Positions 1 to 8,012 of a stretch of DNA of 64,000 bases are shown piece after piece. This stretch comes from Alphaproteobacteria bacterium. GTDB lineage: Bacteria > Pseudomonadota > Alphaproteobacteria > Micavibrionales > Micavibrionaceae. Position 1 is the stretch's first letter. Each line of letters opens with the position of its first letter. The notes under the pieces are model-generated. The model saw nothing but the letters and a program-made list of their open reading frames with translations, searched no databases and was not told where the DNA came from. The stretch lies in the NCBI GenBank assembly GCA_016794145.1, contig JAEUKP010000016.1, forward strand, positions 1-64,000, written 5' to 3'. The position numbers and the translations under genes are program-made.

Positions 1-1609
1 AAACTGGTGAATCCGTTAATCTATCAGATGAACGAACATCACTCACCCATTCTGATAAATGCGTTTTTAAAAACAGAAGAAGCGCCGATCTGTTTTTTGA
101 TTCAGCTTTCCTCCCATCCGCGGCTTTATCTGGCACAGGGAATTTCGAAAGATCGATCGTACCTTTTGTTGCTGATACAAAAATCTTTCCTTTAAAATTC
201 ATGACAACGGGCAGCCAAAAATCATCAATGGTATCGGAAAAAATCAAAACTTCTAATCCACGGCTTTTTAGCCCCTCGATTTGAGGGGATTTCCGCAAAC
301 TATCAGCATTTTCCCCGGATATGTAATAAATGGAATCTTGCCCGTCCTTCATTCGGGAAAGGTAGCCATCCAAAGTCGTTACCCCAACAGGGTCTGTGGT
401 CTGGAATTGCGCAATTTTCAGAATATCCTCCCGATGATCAGGGGCGTCGTACAACCCCTCTTTCAGAACCGCGCCGAACTGTAACCAGAAAGACTGGAAC
501 GCAATCGGATCATTATGAGATAATTTATCCAGATCATTTAATATACGCCTTGCAACACCGGACCTGATTTTTGAAACAACCAAGTTTTCCTGCAGACTTT
601 CACGACTGATGTTCAAGGGTAAATCCTCACTATCAATGATACCACGCAAGAATCTTAACCAAGGGTAGACAAGTCCTGAGCAATCATCAGAAATAAAAAC
701 ACGCCGAACGTAAAGCCGCACACAATGTTTACGACTAGGGTCATAGAGGTCCCATGGCCGCAAATGAGGAACGAATAACAAGGCTGTATATTCAATTTTA
801 CCCTCAGCCTTCCAATGCGCTGTCAGGAGGGGCGTGTCCGTCCCTAATGAGTGAGAGGTAATCGAAAAAAACTCGTTATAATCTGCTTCAGAAATATCTG
901 ATTTCGACCTCATCCAAAGAGCCGAAGCCGAATTAACCGGAGACACGGACTCCCTTCCCACATAGACAGGAAGGTTGATGTGATTTGAATAGGTTGCCAC
1001 AACAATCTTGATCTTATCTTCAAGAAAGAAATCGCAGGCATCATCCTTTAGTTTTAATTTCAGTGTTGTACCGGACGTCGTCAAAAGCTGTGACTTTTCT
1101 TTCTCGGTCGCCTCACGCATCGTAAAACCGTCATGCCCCGTAGATGACCAAACCCATACCTCGTCTGCTCCAGCACGGCGAGAGATCACCTCAACGGAAT
1201 CTGCAACCATAAAAGCAGCATAAAACCCGACACCAAATTGGCCAATCAACCCCGGAGGTTGAGAGGAAGAGGCAGCGACCTGCTTTAACTGATCCATCAA
1301 GGCTTTTGTTCCTGATTTCGCAATGGTCCCGAGATTTTCGACCAATTCGTCCCGACTCATTCCAATTCCGGAATCCATAACAATCAAAACGCGCTCTTGT
1401 GTATCAGGAACAATGCGCACCTGATAACCTGCATGGTTTTTGAGCAAAGAAGGCGTTTCAATTGAATCATACCGCAGCCTGTCACACGCATCTGCGGCAT
1501 TTGAGATCAGTTCGCGCAAAAAAACATCCCGATTTGTGTAAAGGGCATGTGTTACGATTTCTAAAAGACGCGAGACATCCGCGCCAAAATGCATATTTTC
1601 TGTGGTCAT
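1..1609 (-). CDS. htpG: Molecular chaperone HtpG (Hsp90), 5' part only; runs off the left edge
   Basis: Cytosolic ATP-dependent Hsp90 chaperone. About 536 codons are present of a family length near 620-640, so the C-terminal dimerisation region lies outside the window. The N-terminal GHKL ATPase domain is clear: FLRELISNAADA near residues 26-37 with the ATP-contacting Asn, DSGIGMS, and GQFGVGFYAAF for the lid and Gly-rich loop. The middle domain shows the Hsp90 signatures LYVRRVFISD and NISRESLQ. The ATG at 1609 gives the usual MTTE start, but its GAGGG lies only one base upstream, so the ATG five codons later (1594) is an alternative. The gene is last of four on the minus strand, 47 bases after the L,D-transpeptidase, and may be co-transcribed or have its own promoter in that gap; no clear promoter was recognised. 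Confidence 0.96.
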   Translation of the reverse strand, partial: MTTENMHFGADVSRLLEIVTHALYTNRDVFLRELISNAADACDRLRYDSIETPSLLKNHAGYQVRIVPDTQERVLIVMDSGIGMSRDELVENLGTIAKSGTKALMDQLKQVAASSSQPPGLIGQFGVGFYAAFMVADSVEVISRRAGADEVWVWSSTGHDGFTMREATEKEKSQLLTTSGTTLKLKLKDDACDFFLEDKIKIVVATYSNHINLPVYVGRESVSPVNSASALWMRSKSDISEADYNEFFSITSHSLGTDTPLLTAHWKAEGKIEYTALLFVPHLRPWDLYDPSRKHCVRLYVRRVFISDDCSGLVYPWLRFLRGIIDSEDLPLNISRESLQENLVVSKIRSGVARRILNDLDKLSHNDPIAFQSFWLQFGAVLKEGLYDAPDHREDILKIAQFQTTDPVGVTTLDGYLSRMKDGQDSIYYISGENADSLRKSPQIEGLKSRGLEVLIFSDTIDDFWLPVVMNFKGKIFVSATKGTIDLSKFPVPDKAADGRKAESKNRSALLLFLKTHLSEWVSDVRSSDRLTDSPV

Positions 1610-1656
1610 ACCCTCAATCTAGACAACCCCAACAGAAATGTCCAGAGGAGGGCCGC

Positions 1657-2271
1657 TTATGGTTGAATCATAATGGCCGTACCAACATCAACCATTTCAT
1701 AGATTTCCTCGATATCAGCATTGCGCATTGCAATGCAACCGTCCGTCCAATTTTTATACATTCTTTGAAAAAATCCGGAAACCCCGCCCATATCACCATG
1801 AATACCAACATTCCCGCCAGGTGAAACCCCGATTTTTTGGGCCTGCAATTTATCTTTTTCATTTGGGTAGGAAATTTTTAAGAATTTCTGGAATTTCTGA
1901 CTGGGGTGCTTGTCATCAATATAATAAGTACCTTCAGGCGTCTTTTCATCGCCTTCACGTGTTTTCGTACCATAAGGATCTGCGCCAAAAGCAAGGATCG
2001 GATACGTCTTAACAATGCGCCCCTGCTTCCATAAAGACATAACACGATCTGATTTCTGGATAACCACATAATCAACCCTGCCCCTAGACCCCGCAGAAGT
2101 TAAGGTCGGTGGGGGAATAGAAATCGATGTCGCCTCGCCTGAGACCTTTTTTGTTGGCTCGAAATTACAGCCTGTCCCAAGAACAAGAAAGAAACATAAA
2201 ATTAAAAAAGAAAAACAGCCGCCCCAACAAAACCGAAAATTTGCAGGTAATAAAATCTTTATATCGATCAT
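1657..2271 (-). CDS. L,D-transpeptidase lipoprotein (YkuD fold)
   Basis: The 204-residue product starts with a hydrophobic signal ending in a lipobox-like LGTGC (Cys35), so it is probably lipid-anchored in the periplasm. The YkuD catalytic domain covers about residues 65-203. The signature His is in GIHGD, and the catalytic Cys is in WTDGCIAM, where the family usually has SxGCIRM. Family enzymes make 3-3 peptidoglycan crosslinks or attach proteins to peptidoglycan by cleaving a meso-DAP-D-Ala bond; which one applies here cannot be told. The start is the only ATG before the signal peptide, although no strong ribosome site precedes it. It lies 6 bases after a response regulator gene, which suggests the two-component system and this enzyme form one envelope-related operon (inference). 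Confidence 0.88.
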   Translation of the reverse strand: MIDIKILLPANFRFCWGGCFSFLILCFFLVLGTGCNFEPTKKVSGEATSISIPPPTLTSAGSRGRVDYVVIQKSDRVMSLWKQGRIVKTYPILAFGADPYGTKTREGDEKTPEGTYYIDDKHPSQKFQKFLKISYPNEKDKLQAQKIGVSPGGNVGIHGDMGGVSGFFQRMYKNWTDGCIAMRNADIEEIYEMVDVGTAIMIQP

Positions 2272-2277
2272 TATATT

Positions 2278-2667
2278 TTATGATTTTGATTGAGTTAATG
2301 TTTCCGAAATCGTTTGAGCCAATTTATCAAAGTCAACCGGTTTTTCAAGATAGGATGTCGGCCTTAAGTGATCAACAGAATGTCTATCACGAGGGTCTGC
2401 CAAAGCTGTCAGAAAAATAAATGGTAAATTATTGTATTGTGGGTAAGCTCCACGCAAGCGTTCCAAAAACTGATACCCCGACATAACTGGCATCGCACGG
2501 TCACAAATAACAAGATCAGGCTCAACACGCTGAAGCTTATCAAGACCTTCCTGACCATTCCGAGCCAATTCGACCCTATACCCACGACTGGTCAATTCAT
2601 CGTTCAGGATATGAAGAAGCTCTCGCTCATCTTCAACAACAAGGATTGTTTTTATGGAATTTGACAT
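2278..2667 (-). CDS. Single-domain response regulator (receiver only)
   Basis: This 129-residue protein is a receiver domain with no output domain. The acidic pocket is at E12-D13, the phospho-acceptor is D56 in VICDRAMP, the switch residue is T87 and the conserved Lys is K109 in YLEKP. It follows the histidine kinase gene by 29 bases and precedes the L,D-transpeptidase gene by 6, so the kinase at 2697-4271 is its likely partner. With no DNA-binding domain it probably acts by protein contact or as an intermediate in a phosphorelay (inference). All catalytic residues are present, so it should be phosphorylatable. Confidence 0.9.
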   Translation of the reverse strand: MSNSIKTILVVEDERELLHILNDELTSRGYRVELARNGQEGLDKLQRVEPDLVICDRAMPVMSGYQFLERLRGAYPQYNNLPFIFLTALADPRDRHSVDHLRPTSYLEKPVDFDKLAQTISETLTQSKS

Positions 2668-2696
2668 GTCGAATCTACCTTCTTAACTCTCTGATA

Positions 2697-4271
2697 TTAA
2701 TCTGTTACTGAGATTGCCTCAAGAGGCAAGTCCACAGGAAGTCGTAAAGTAACCATTGTCCCTTCGCCCACCTGGCTTTTTATTTCAATTGTTCCTTTAT
2801 GCGCGTGAATCAGGTCGTTGACAAGTGATAACCCAACACCTGAGCCCGGAATACCAACAGAGGTCGAAGCCCTAAAAAACCGTTCAAAGACTCGCCCCAA
2901 TTCTTCTTCTGGAATACCAACCCCATTATCTTTAATTTCCACTGTTAAAATAGCCCCGTCCAACCAAGCCGAAATTTTAATTTCGGGATCATCATCAGAT
3001 GTATATTTAACAGCATTCGCCAACAAATTTGTGATGACAAGGGTCAAAATTTTTCGATCAAGACTCAAAATATCCGGAAGAGATTCTATATCGGTCATAA
3101 TCCGATGAGAGCGTGCAAGGTCTGCCTGCTCATGGCATAGTTGTGAAATGAGGTCCTTAACCGAAAATTCTTCGATATGAAGATCCATTTTACCTGTTTT
3201 CAAAAGATTCGAAGATAAAACAGCCTCCATCATGTTAACCGTACGGGAGACTGCACTCCGGATTGTTTTCAATCGGCGTTTTGTTTCTTCAACAGGAAGA
3301 TCGCCTATCCGGCGTTCAATAATCTGGGCATTGCCATCAACAATCGCTAATGGGGTCCTGAATTCATGACTGACCATACTAATAAACTGCTTTTGAATAT
3401 TACTCGCCTCCTGCTCTGCGGCCAATGCACGCTCCAATTCTTTTTGCTTTTCAGCCAGGGCCAATTCCTGACGTTTATAGGTAGTAATATTTGTTGTTGA
3501 AACAATGGTGCCCTGCCCGCCCGGTAATTCAACGGCGGTCATCCGTAAATGCAGCCCACTATCCAACTTAAATTCATGCTCACCTGATAATTTTATCCAA
3601 AAATCAGCAGAGTCTTTGTATTGAGAGTCATCAGGTGAAACGCCCATTTCCTCTGCGACAGCCTCAAAGACTTTTTGAACGGGGGTCCCACGAACAAAAT
3701 TTTTTGCACTTTCAGGGTACAATGCCAGATAATGATCACTCACATAAAAAATACGCTTTTGGCGATCAAACACGATAAAGGCATCTGCACTCACAGATAA
3801 AAAACCAAGAAAAGTTTCATACTCATCCTCTTGCAACCGTGCGCTAAGACGCATCATTCCCTTTTTTAATTTATGGAGAAAAATTTTATGAAATTCATTG
3901 CTGTCAAAAATACCTATGTTAAAAATCGCATCAAACTTCGCTGATAGAATATGAAGACGTTGCCGAATATCCTGTTCCGGCGTAATGGCAATAATATCAG
4001 CAACAACACCTTTGATTTGGCTTAAATCTTCTGCAATTTTTATATTTTCATCCAGATCATCCTTTACAACAACAAATACAACGGCACTGCCATAAGCTTC
4101 AGCATAAAGCTCCTCCGGAGTGGCTGGATTACTGATCCGAACATCATAACCAGGGATAAACGACCAGATAAGCTTTGTCAGCGATCTATCATCGTCATCC
4201 CCATAAATGGAGATAATCGGAACTTCGTTTTTACGTAAATTAACAGGCGATACAAAGCGTTTTGACGTCAT
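2697..4271 (-). CDS. Soluble PAS-domain sensor histidine kinase
   Basis: The 524-residue kinase has no obvious transmembrane segment. Residues 15-110 resemble a degenerate receiver-like fold, 150-265 form a PAS domain, and 265-295 form a coiled-coil linker. The HisKA domain follows with the phospho-acceptor His302 in SHEFRTP. The HATPase domain has its N box around TNLLANAVKY (about 414-423), the G1 motif DNGVGIP (448-454), an F box around FERFFR, and the G2 motif GSGVGLSL (about 476). It is the first gene of the minus-strand cluster with a receiver protein and an L,D-transpeptidase. It is divergent from rplU, whose promoter lies in the intergenic gap. The signal sensed is unknown; a cytoplasmic cue is likely given the lack of membrane segments. 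Confidence 0.92.
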   Translation of the reverse strand: MTSKRFVSPVNLRKNEVPIISIYGDDDDRSLTKLIWSFIPGYDVRISNPATPEELYAEAYGSAVVFVVVKDDLDENIKIAEDLSQIKGVVADIIAITPEQDIRQRLHILSAKFDAIFNIGIFDSNEFHKIFLHKLKKGMMRLSARLQEDEYETFLGFLSVSADAFIVFDRQKRIFYVSDHYLALYPESAKNFVRGTPVQKVFEAVAEEMGVSPDDSQYKDSADFWIKLSGEHEFKLDSGLHLRMTAVELPGGQGTIVSTTNITTYKRQELALAEKQKELERALAAEQEASNIQKQFISMVSHEFRTPLAIVDGNAQIIERRIGDLPVEETKRRLKTIRSAVSRTVNMMEAVLSSNLLKTGKMDLHIEEFSVKDLISQLCHEQADLARSHRIMTDIESLPDILSLDRKILTLVITNLLANAVKYTSDDDPEIKISAWLDGAILTVEIKDNGVGIPEEELGRVFERFFRASTSVGIPGSGVGLSLVNDLIHAHKGTIEIKSQVGEGTMVTLRLPVDLPLEAISVTD

Positions 4272-4294
4272 TTTTGTACTTTATCTGTCATTTC

Positions 4295-4324
4295 TTGACA
4301 AAAGATAAAGGAATCGACTATAAA
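4295..4324 (+). promoter_or_regulatory. Sigma-70-type promoter for rplU-rpmA
   Basis: A perfect -35 box TTGACA (4295-4300) is followed after an 18-base spacer by TATAAA (4319-4324). Transcription would begin around 4331, leaving a leader of about 60 bases before the L21 start. It is the best promoter match noticed in the window and sits where a strong ribosomal-protein promoter is expected. Confidence 0.6.
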
Positions 4325-4345
4325 CGCGCATCAAACTTAAAAAGG

Positions 4346-4361
4346 GCCCCAATCAAGGGGT
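4346..4361 (+). promoter_or_regulatory. Leader hairpin upstream of rplU
   Basis: A short GC stem (GCCCC at 4346-4350 pairing with GGGGT at 4357-4361, six-base loop AATCAA) lies in the predicted rplU leader, 30 bases before the start codon. There is no following T-run, so it is not a terminator. L21 leader structures that regulate the operon are known in other bacteria; this one is only a candidate. Confidence 0.3.
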
Positions 4362-4391
4362 CATTTGACAATAGAAGCAAAGGTTAACATT

Positions 4392-4706
4392 ATGTTTGCA
4401 ATTATCCGTACCGGAGGAAAACAATATAAGGTTTCGCAAGATACCTACCTCCAAGTTGAAAAACTGGATGCCAATGTTGGTGATAAAATCCAGATTTCTG
4501 AAGTTCTGATGGTTTCCGATGGAACATCCACAACTGTTGGCGCACCTATTGTCAATGGTGCTGTTGTAACTGCTGAAATTCTTGAACAAGGCCGTGCCGA
4601 AAAAGTGATTATTTTCAAAAAACGCCGCCGTCAAAATTACCGCCGTAAAAACGGTCATCGTCAGCACCTGACCACCATCAAAATCACAGGCATTAAAGCC
4701 GCTTAA
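4392..4706 (+). CDS. rplU: 50S ribosomal protein L21
   Basis: A 104-residue large-subunit protein that starts [13 protein letters not shown], the canonical L21 N-terminus, and carries the basic [15 protein letters not shown] segment near the C-terminus that binds 23S rRNA. The open frame extends nine codons upstream to 4365, but the ATG at 4392 has an AAGG ribosome site (4379-4383) at normal spacing and gives the family's usual length. It is first in an rplU-rpmA-obgE-proB series, a standard alphaproteobacterial order, and has its own promoter at 4295-4324. Confidence 0.97.
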   Translation: MFAIIRTGGKQYKVSQDTYLQVEKLDANVGDKIQISEVLMVSDGTSTTVGAPIVNGAVVTAEILEQGRAEKVIIFKKRRRQNYRRKNGHRQHLTTIKITGIKAA

Positions 4707-4742
4707 TACTATTGCGGATGCAAACTCGAAAGGAATTGAATT

Positions 4743-5027
4743 ATGGCACATAAGAAAGCTGGCGGTAGCTCTAGAAACGGTCGCGATACGGCTGGTCGTC
4801 GTCTCGGCGTAAAATGTTTCGGTGGCGAAAGCGTCATCACCGGCAACATCATCATCCGTCAACGCGGTACAAAATATAAACAAGGTCGCAACGTCGGGAT
4901 CGGTAAAGACCACACCCTCTTCGCTTTGCTGGATGGAAACGTTTTGTTTACCCGTGATGACAACGATAAAGTTGTTGTGAATGTTGTTCCGGCAAACGCT
5001 CCGGCAGTTGCTGCAGCCGCGGAATAA
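4743..5027 (+). CDS. rpmA: 50S ribosomal protein L27
   Basis: A 94-residue ribosomal protein with the conserved [15 protein letters not shown]-terminus that reaches into the peptidyl-transferase centre, followed by [12 protein letters not shown] and the [20 protein letters not shown] core. There is no Firmicute-type cleaved N-terminal extension. The alanine-rich tail (residues 84-94) is longer than in E. coli. It is 36 bases after rplU with an AAAGGAATTG ribosome site and is followed by a strong intrinsic terminator at 5053, so L21 and L27 form a transcription unit separable from obgE. Confidence 0.97.
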   Translation: MAHKKAGGSSRNGRDTAGRRLGVKCFGGESVITGNIIIRQRGTKYKQGRNVGIGKDHTLFALLDGNVLFTRDDNDKVVVNVVPANAPAVAAAAE

Positions 5028-5052
5028 TATCTTTTAAGAAAAAAGATAAAAG

Positions 5053-5081
5053 CCCGCCCCGAAACAGGCGGGTTTTTGTTT
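5053..5081 (+). terminator. Intrinsic terminator after rpmA
   Basis: The stem CCCGCC (5053-5058) pairs with GGCGGG (5067-5072) across an eight-base loop and is followed directly by TTTTTGTTT. This is a textbook Rho-independent terminator for rplU-rpmA. Confidence 0.85.
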
Positions 5082-5153
5082 AGGTAATACGTCCTAAGCC
5101 TTCCCGCGTAAAAGGGGAAGAAAAACCTAAAAAAGAAATAGAAAAGAAGTAAA

Positions 5154-6227
5154 ATGAAATTTCTCGATCAGGCTAAAATTTTTCTTCAGAGCGGTGACGG
5201 CGGAGCCGGATGCTGTTCGTTCCACCGCGAGAAATTTATCGAATATGGTGGGCCGGATGGCGGCAACGGCGGACGTGGCGGTGATATCATTATTGAATGC
5301 GTTAAAGACCTCAATACTCTTGTTGATTTCCGGTACACCCAGCACTTTAAGGCTGAAAAAGGCCATCATGGCATGGGGCGCAACCGTACAGGAGCCAATG
5401 GCCAGGATTTGATCGTCCGCGTTCCTGTCGGCACAGAAATCCTGTCCGAAGACAAAGAAGAAATTCTGATGGACCTAACCAAAGCCGGTCAACGCTTTGT
5501 ATTTTTAAAGGGCGGTGATGGCGGATTTGGGAACGCGCATTACAAAACCGCGACCAATCAGGCTCCGGAAAAATTTACGCCCGGCTGGCCAGGACAAGAA
5601 ACCGAAGTGTGGCTGCGGCTGAAACTGATTGCCGATGCCGGGATTATCGGGTTGCCGAATGCTGGAAAATCCACCTTTCTGGCGGCATCTTCGGCGGCCA
5701 AACCCAAAATTGCCGATTACCCCTTTACAACGCTCCACCCCAATTTGGGCGTGGTGAAGATCGAGGGGTATGACTTTGTTCTGGCCGACATTCCCGGATT
5801 GATCGAAGGCGCCCACGAAGGGCACGGTCTGGGTGATCGTTTCTTGGGGCATGTGGAGCGGACGGCTGTTCTGTTGCACCTGATCGATATTACCCAAGAT
5901 GATCCGATCGAGGCCTATCACATCATTCGCAACGAATTGTCCGAATATGGCGAAGGTCTGGATGACAAGGAAGAAATTATCTGCCTGAACAAAACCGATT
6001 CTCTGGGGCCGGACTTGTCGGAACATATCGCCGATGAATTCGAACGAGAGATCGGAACACGACCGTATCTGATTTCCGGTGTCAGTGGTGAGGGCGTTCG
6101 CCCCCTCCTCTTTAAAATTGCAGATGTCATTAAAACAGAAAAACAGCGCCGCGAAGATGAACAAGCGGCCGCAGAGGGTAGAATAAACAATGCGTACACA
6201 GTCGATTCCACAGGATATAATAGATAG
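5154..6227 (+). CDS. obgE: Obg-family GTPase ObgE/CgtA
   Basis: A 357-residue ribosome-assembly and stress GTPase. The glycine-rich Obg domain covers residues 1-158 (GGPDGGNGGRGGD near 32-44). The G domain follows with G1 GLPNAGKS (166-173), switch region DYPFTTL, G3 DIPG (212-215) and G4 NKTD (279-282). No third OCT domain is present; the protein ends about 30 residues after the G domain in a charged tail. The start has an AGAAAAGAAG purine stretch. The 3' end overlaps proB by 38 bases. The GC content and codon use (GGC, GCC, CTG) are visibly higher than in the rpmA and proB neighbours, with a fairly sharp change near 6040-6200. Confidence 0.97.
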   Translation: MKFLDQAKIFLQSGDGGAGCCSFHREKFIEYGGPDGGNGGRGGDIIIECVKDLNTLVDFRYTQHFKAEKGHHGMGRNRTGANGQDLIVRVPVGTEILSEDKEEILMDLTKAGQRFVFLKGGDGGFGNAHYKTATNQAPEKFTPGWPGQETEVWLRLKLIADAGIIGLPNAGKSTFLAASSAAKPKIADYPFTTLHPNLGVVKIEGYDFVLADIPGLIEGAHEGHGLGDRFLGHVERTAVLLHLIDITQDDPIEAYHIIRNELSEYGEGLDDKEEIICLNKTDSLGPDLSEHIADEFEREIGTRPYLISGVSGEGVRPLLFKIADVIKTEKQRREDEQAAAEGRINNAYTVDSTGYNR

Positions 6228-7041
6228 GGCAAAACGTTCTGACAGTCGCGTCACTCTGAAACTTGGAACAAGCAGTTTAATTGATACAAATAAGTGGGCT
6301 TTTCGCGACGATTGGTTTTCTAGTTTTATTGATAACACCTTTTCATTAAGCCTGACCTTTGCGATTGTGTCTTCCGGTGCGATCGGTTTGGAGCGTGCAG
6401 AAAGGGGTGGGTATCAACCCGCAGACCTCGGCAAAAAACAAGCTCTTGCCGCCATAGGGCAACCAAAGCTTATTGCAAAATATACAGAAGCTTTCAAAAA
6501 ACACGGGATCTCTGCAGGGCAGATTCTGGGTTCCAAAATTAATTTTACGGATCCAGAGGGGCGTGCAAATGCGAGGCGGGCTTTGGATAGCCTTCGAAAA
6601 CTGAATGCTGTTCCCGTTATCAACGAAAATGATTCGGTTTATACGGATGAAATCCGTTATGGAGATAATGATCGCTTGGCGGCCTATACCGCCATTGCCG
6701 ATGGTGCCACAACACTGATTCTGATTACCGATATTGATGGTGTCTATACCGATAATCCGAAAAAAAATCCGAATGCCCAAAAGATCGATATTATTGATGT
6801 TCTGGATGCCAAAGTTATGGCCTTGGGACAAGGTTCGGGGGGCGATCATGCTTGTGGCGGAATGGCCACGAAGCTAATGGCGGCCTTTATTGCGGCTAAA
6901 CATGACGCTCCACATGGCATTGACACCGTTATTCTTGATGGACGAGATCCGGAGTGTGTCAAAAAACTTTTTGAGGGTGATTTTTCTCACGCAACCTTTA
7001 TTCCCCACACGGCGCACTCGCAAATGAGCCTTGGCTTCTAA
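6190..7041 (+). CDS. proB: Glutamate 5-kinase without the PUA domain
   Basis: Phosphorylates L-glutamate in the first step of proline synthesis. The amino acid kinase fold is complete: KLGTS (24-28), SSGAI (61-65), VPVINENDSV (141-150), GDNDRLAAYTA (158-168), TDIDGVYT and CGGMATKLMAA (222-232). The protein stops at 283 residues, about 85 short of the usual 367-residue enzyme, exactly where the C-terminal PUA domain would begin. The stop is followed at once by the convergent nlpD-type gene, so this is a genuine short form or a truncation rather than a sequence edge. The ATG at 6190 with GAGGG 11 bases upstream lies inside obgE, which implies translational coupling. No proA is visible in the window. 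Confidence 0.93.
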   Translation: MRTQSIPQDIIDRAKRSDSRVTLKLGTSSLIDTNKWAFRDDWFSSFIDNTFSLSLTFAIVSSGAIGLERAERGGYQPADLGKKQALAAIGQPKLIAKYTEAFKKHGISAGQILGSKINFTDPEGRANARRALDSLRKLNAVPVINENDSVYTDEIRYGDNDRLAAYTAIADGATTLILITDIDGVYTDNPKKNPNAQKIDIIDVLDAKVMALGQGSGGDHACGGMATKLMAAFIAAKHDAPHGIDTVILDGRDPECVKKLFEGDFSHATFIPHTAHSQMSLGF

Positions 7042-8012
7042 ACCCGGAGAAGGGTCCGTGGATCGATGGCATCCCGGCCTTTTCGAATTTCAAAATGCAA
7101 CTGGGGTGAAGTAACACTCCCCGATGATCCGACAGTCCCTATTGTCTGGCCACGCTTAATCTTCTCACCTTTGCGCACCAGTGTTTTGGCCATATGGGCA
7201 TAGGCCGTCAGATATCCGTTTGCATGACGGATTAAAACCATATGACCATATCCCTCGATCTGATTCCCTTGATAAACAACCACCCCCTGCTCTGCCGCAC
7301 GAACAGGGGTGCCTTGAGAGGCCCTGATATTAATCCCATCATTATGAAGCCCATCTTCTTTCGGTCCATAACCCGATATAATTTGCCCTGAAACGGGTTT
7401 GATAAAATTCACAGAACCAGTTAATCCTTGAACGGGGACAGCTTGAACAGGAACCACTTGTAACCGCTTTTCCGCATGACTTTGGGCCGGATGACTTTGA
7501 GAAAGAGGTTTTAAATCTTCGCGTTCAATCCTTAGGTTTGCGGAACTTTGTGCAACGGAAACGGGCTCCACCGAAATCAATTGTCTATGACGTGGTGGCA
7601 AATGAAGTGTCTGCCCTGCCAGCAATCGATACGGAGGATTTATATTGTTAAGCCGTGTGAGTTCAGTTGTCGTTGTATCAAACATCCGCGAAACCTTATA
7701 AAGAGTATCCAAGTTTTTTACGGTGTATTTCTGAGGCGCCGGAATTTTAATCCGATCCCCGACCCCCATTTTGTAAGGAGCTCTCAATCCGTTTAAATCC
7801 AGCATATCCCGCAAATCAACATCATATCTCCTTGCAACCGCCCATAACGTTTCACCCTTGCGTAAAGTATGAAACCCTAGGCTGCTCCCGGCACTTAGAA
7901 CACCGCCATACTGGTAATAGCGGGCTTTTTTCTCTGGCTGTGCGCACCCCGTCACACCCAAAGAAGCAAGAAAAAAGATTGTCAGGTATAAGAATTTGCC
8001 TCTATGTTTCAA
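7038..8012 (-). CDS. nlpD: LysM/LytM-domain lipoprotein of the NlpD/DipM type
   Basis: A 324-residue envelope protein with a lipoprotein signal (VTGC, Cys23), two LysM peptidoglycan-binding modules (about residues 47-91 and 96-139), a linker with the repeat VPVQAVPVQ, and a C-terminal M23/LytM domain (about 215-324). The metal-binding motif HxGxD is changed to NDGIN and the HxH motif to QLH, so it is probably a non-enzymatic activator of cell-wall amidases, as known for NlpD and EnvC. The start is a TTG at 8012 overlapping the pcm stop codon (TTGA), supported by GAGGAG eight bases upstream. Its stop overlaps the convergent proB stop by four bases. The pcm-nlpD pairing is standard in proteobacteria. 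Confidence 0.88.
   Translation of the reverse strand: MKHRGKFLYLTIFFLASLGVTGCAQPEKKARYYQYGGVLSAGSSLGFHTLRKGETLWAVARRYDVDLRDMLDLNGLRAPYKMGVGDRIKIPAPQKYTVKNLDTLYKVSRMFDTTTTELTRLNNINPPYRLLAGQTLHLPPRHRQLISVEPVSVAQSSANLRIEREDLKPLSQSHPAQSHAEKRLQVVPVQAVPVQGLTGSVNFIKPVSGQIISGYGPKEDGLHNDGINIRASQGTPVRAAEQGVVVYQGNQIEGYGHMVLIRHANGYLTAYAHMAKTLVRKGEKIKRGQTIGTVGSSGSVTSPQLHFEIRKGRDAIDPRTLLRV

Noticed and set aside
4353..4913. Open frame antisense to rplU and rpmA (186 codons)
   Set aside because: Covers two ribosomal protein genes; its low-complexity translation is an artefact.
5505..6338. Long open frame antisense to obgE (277 codons)
   Set aside because: It overlaps a certain GTPase gene completely and shows no recognisable domain.
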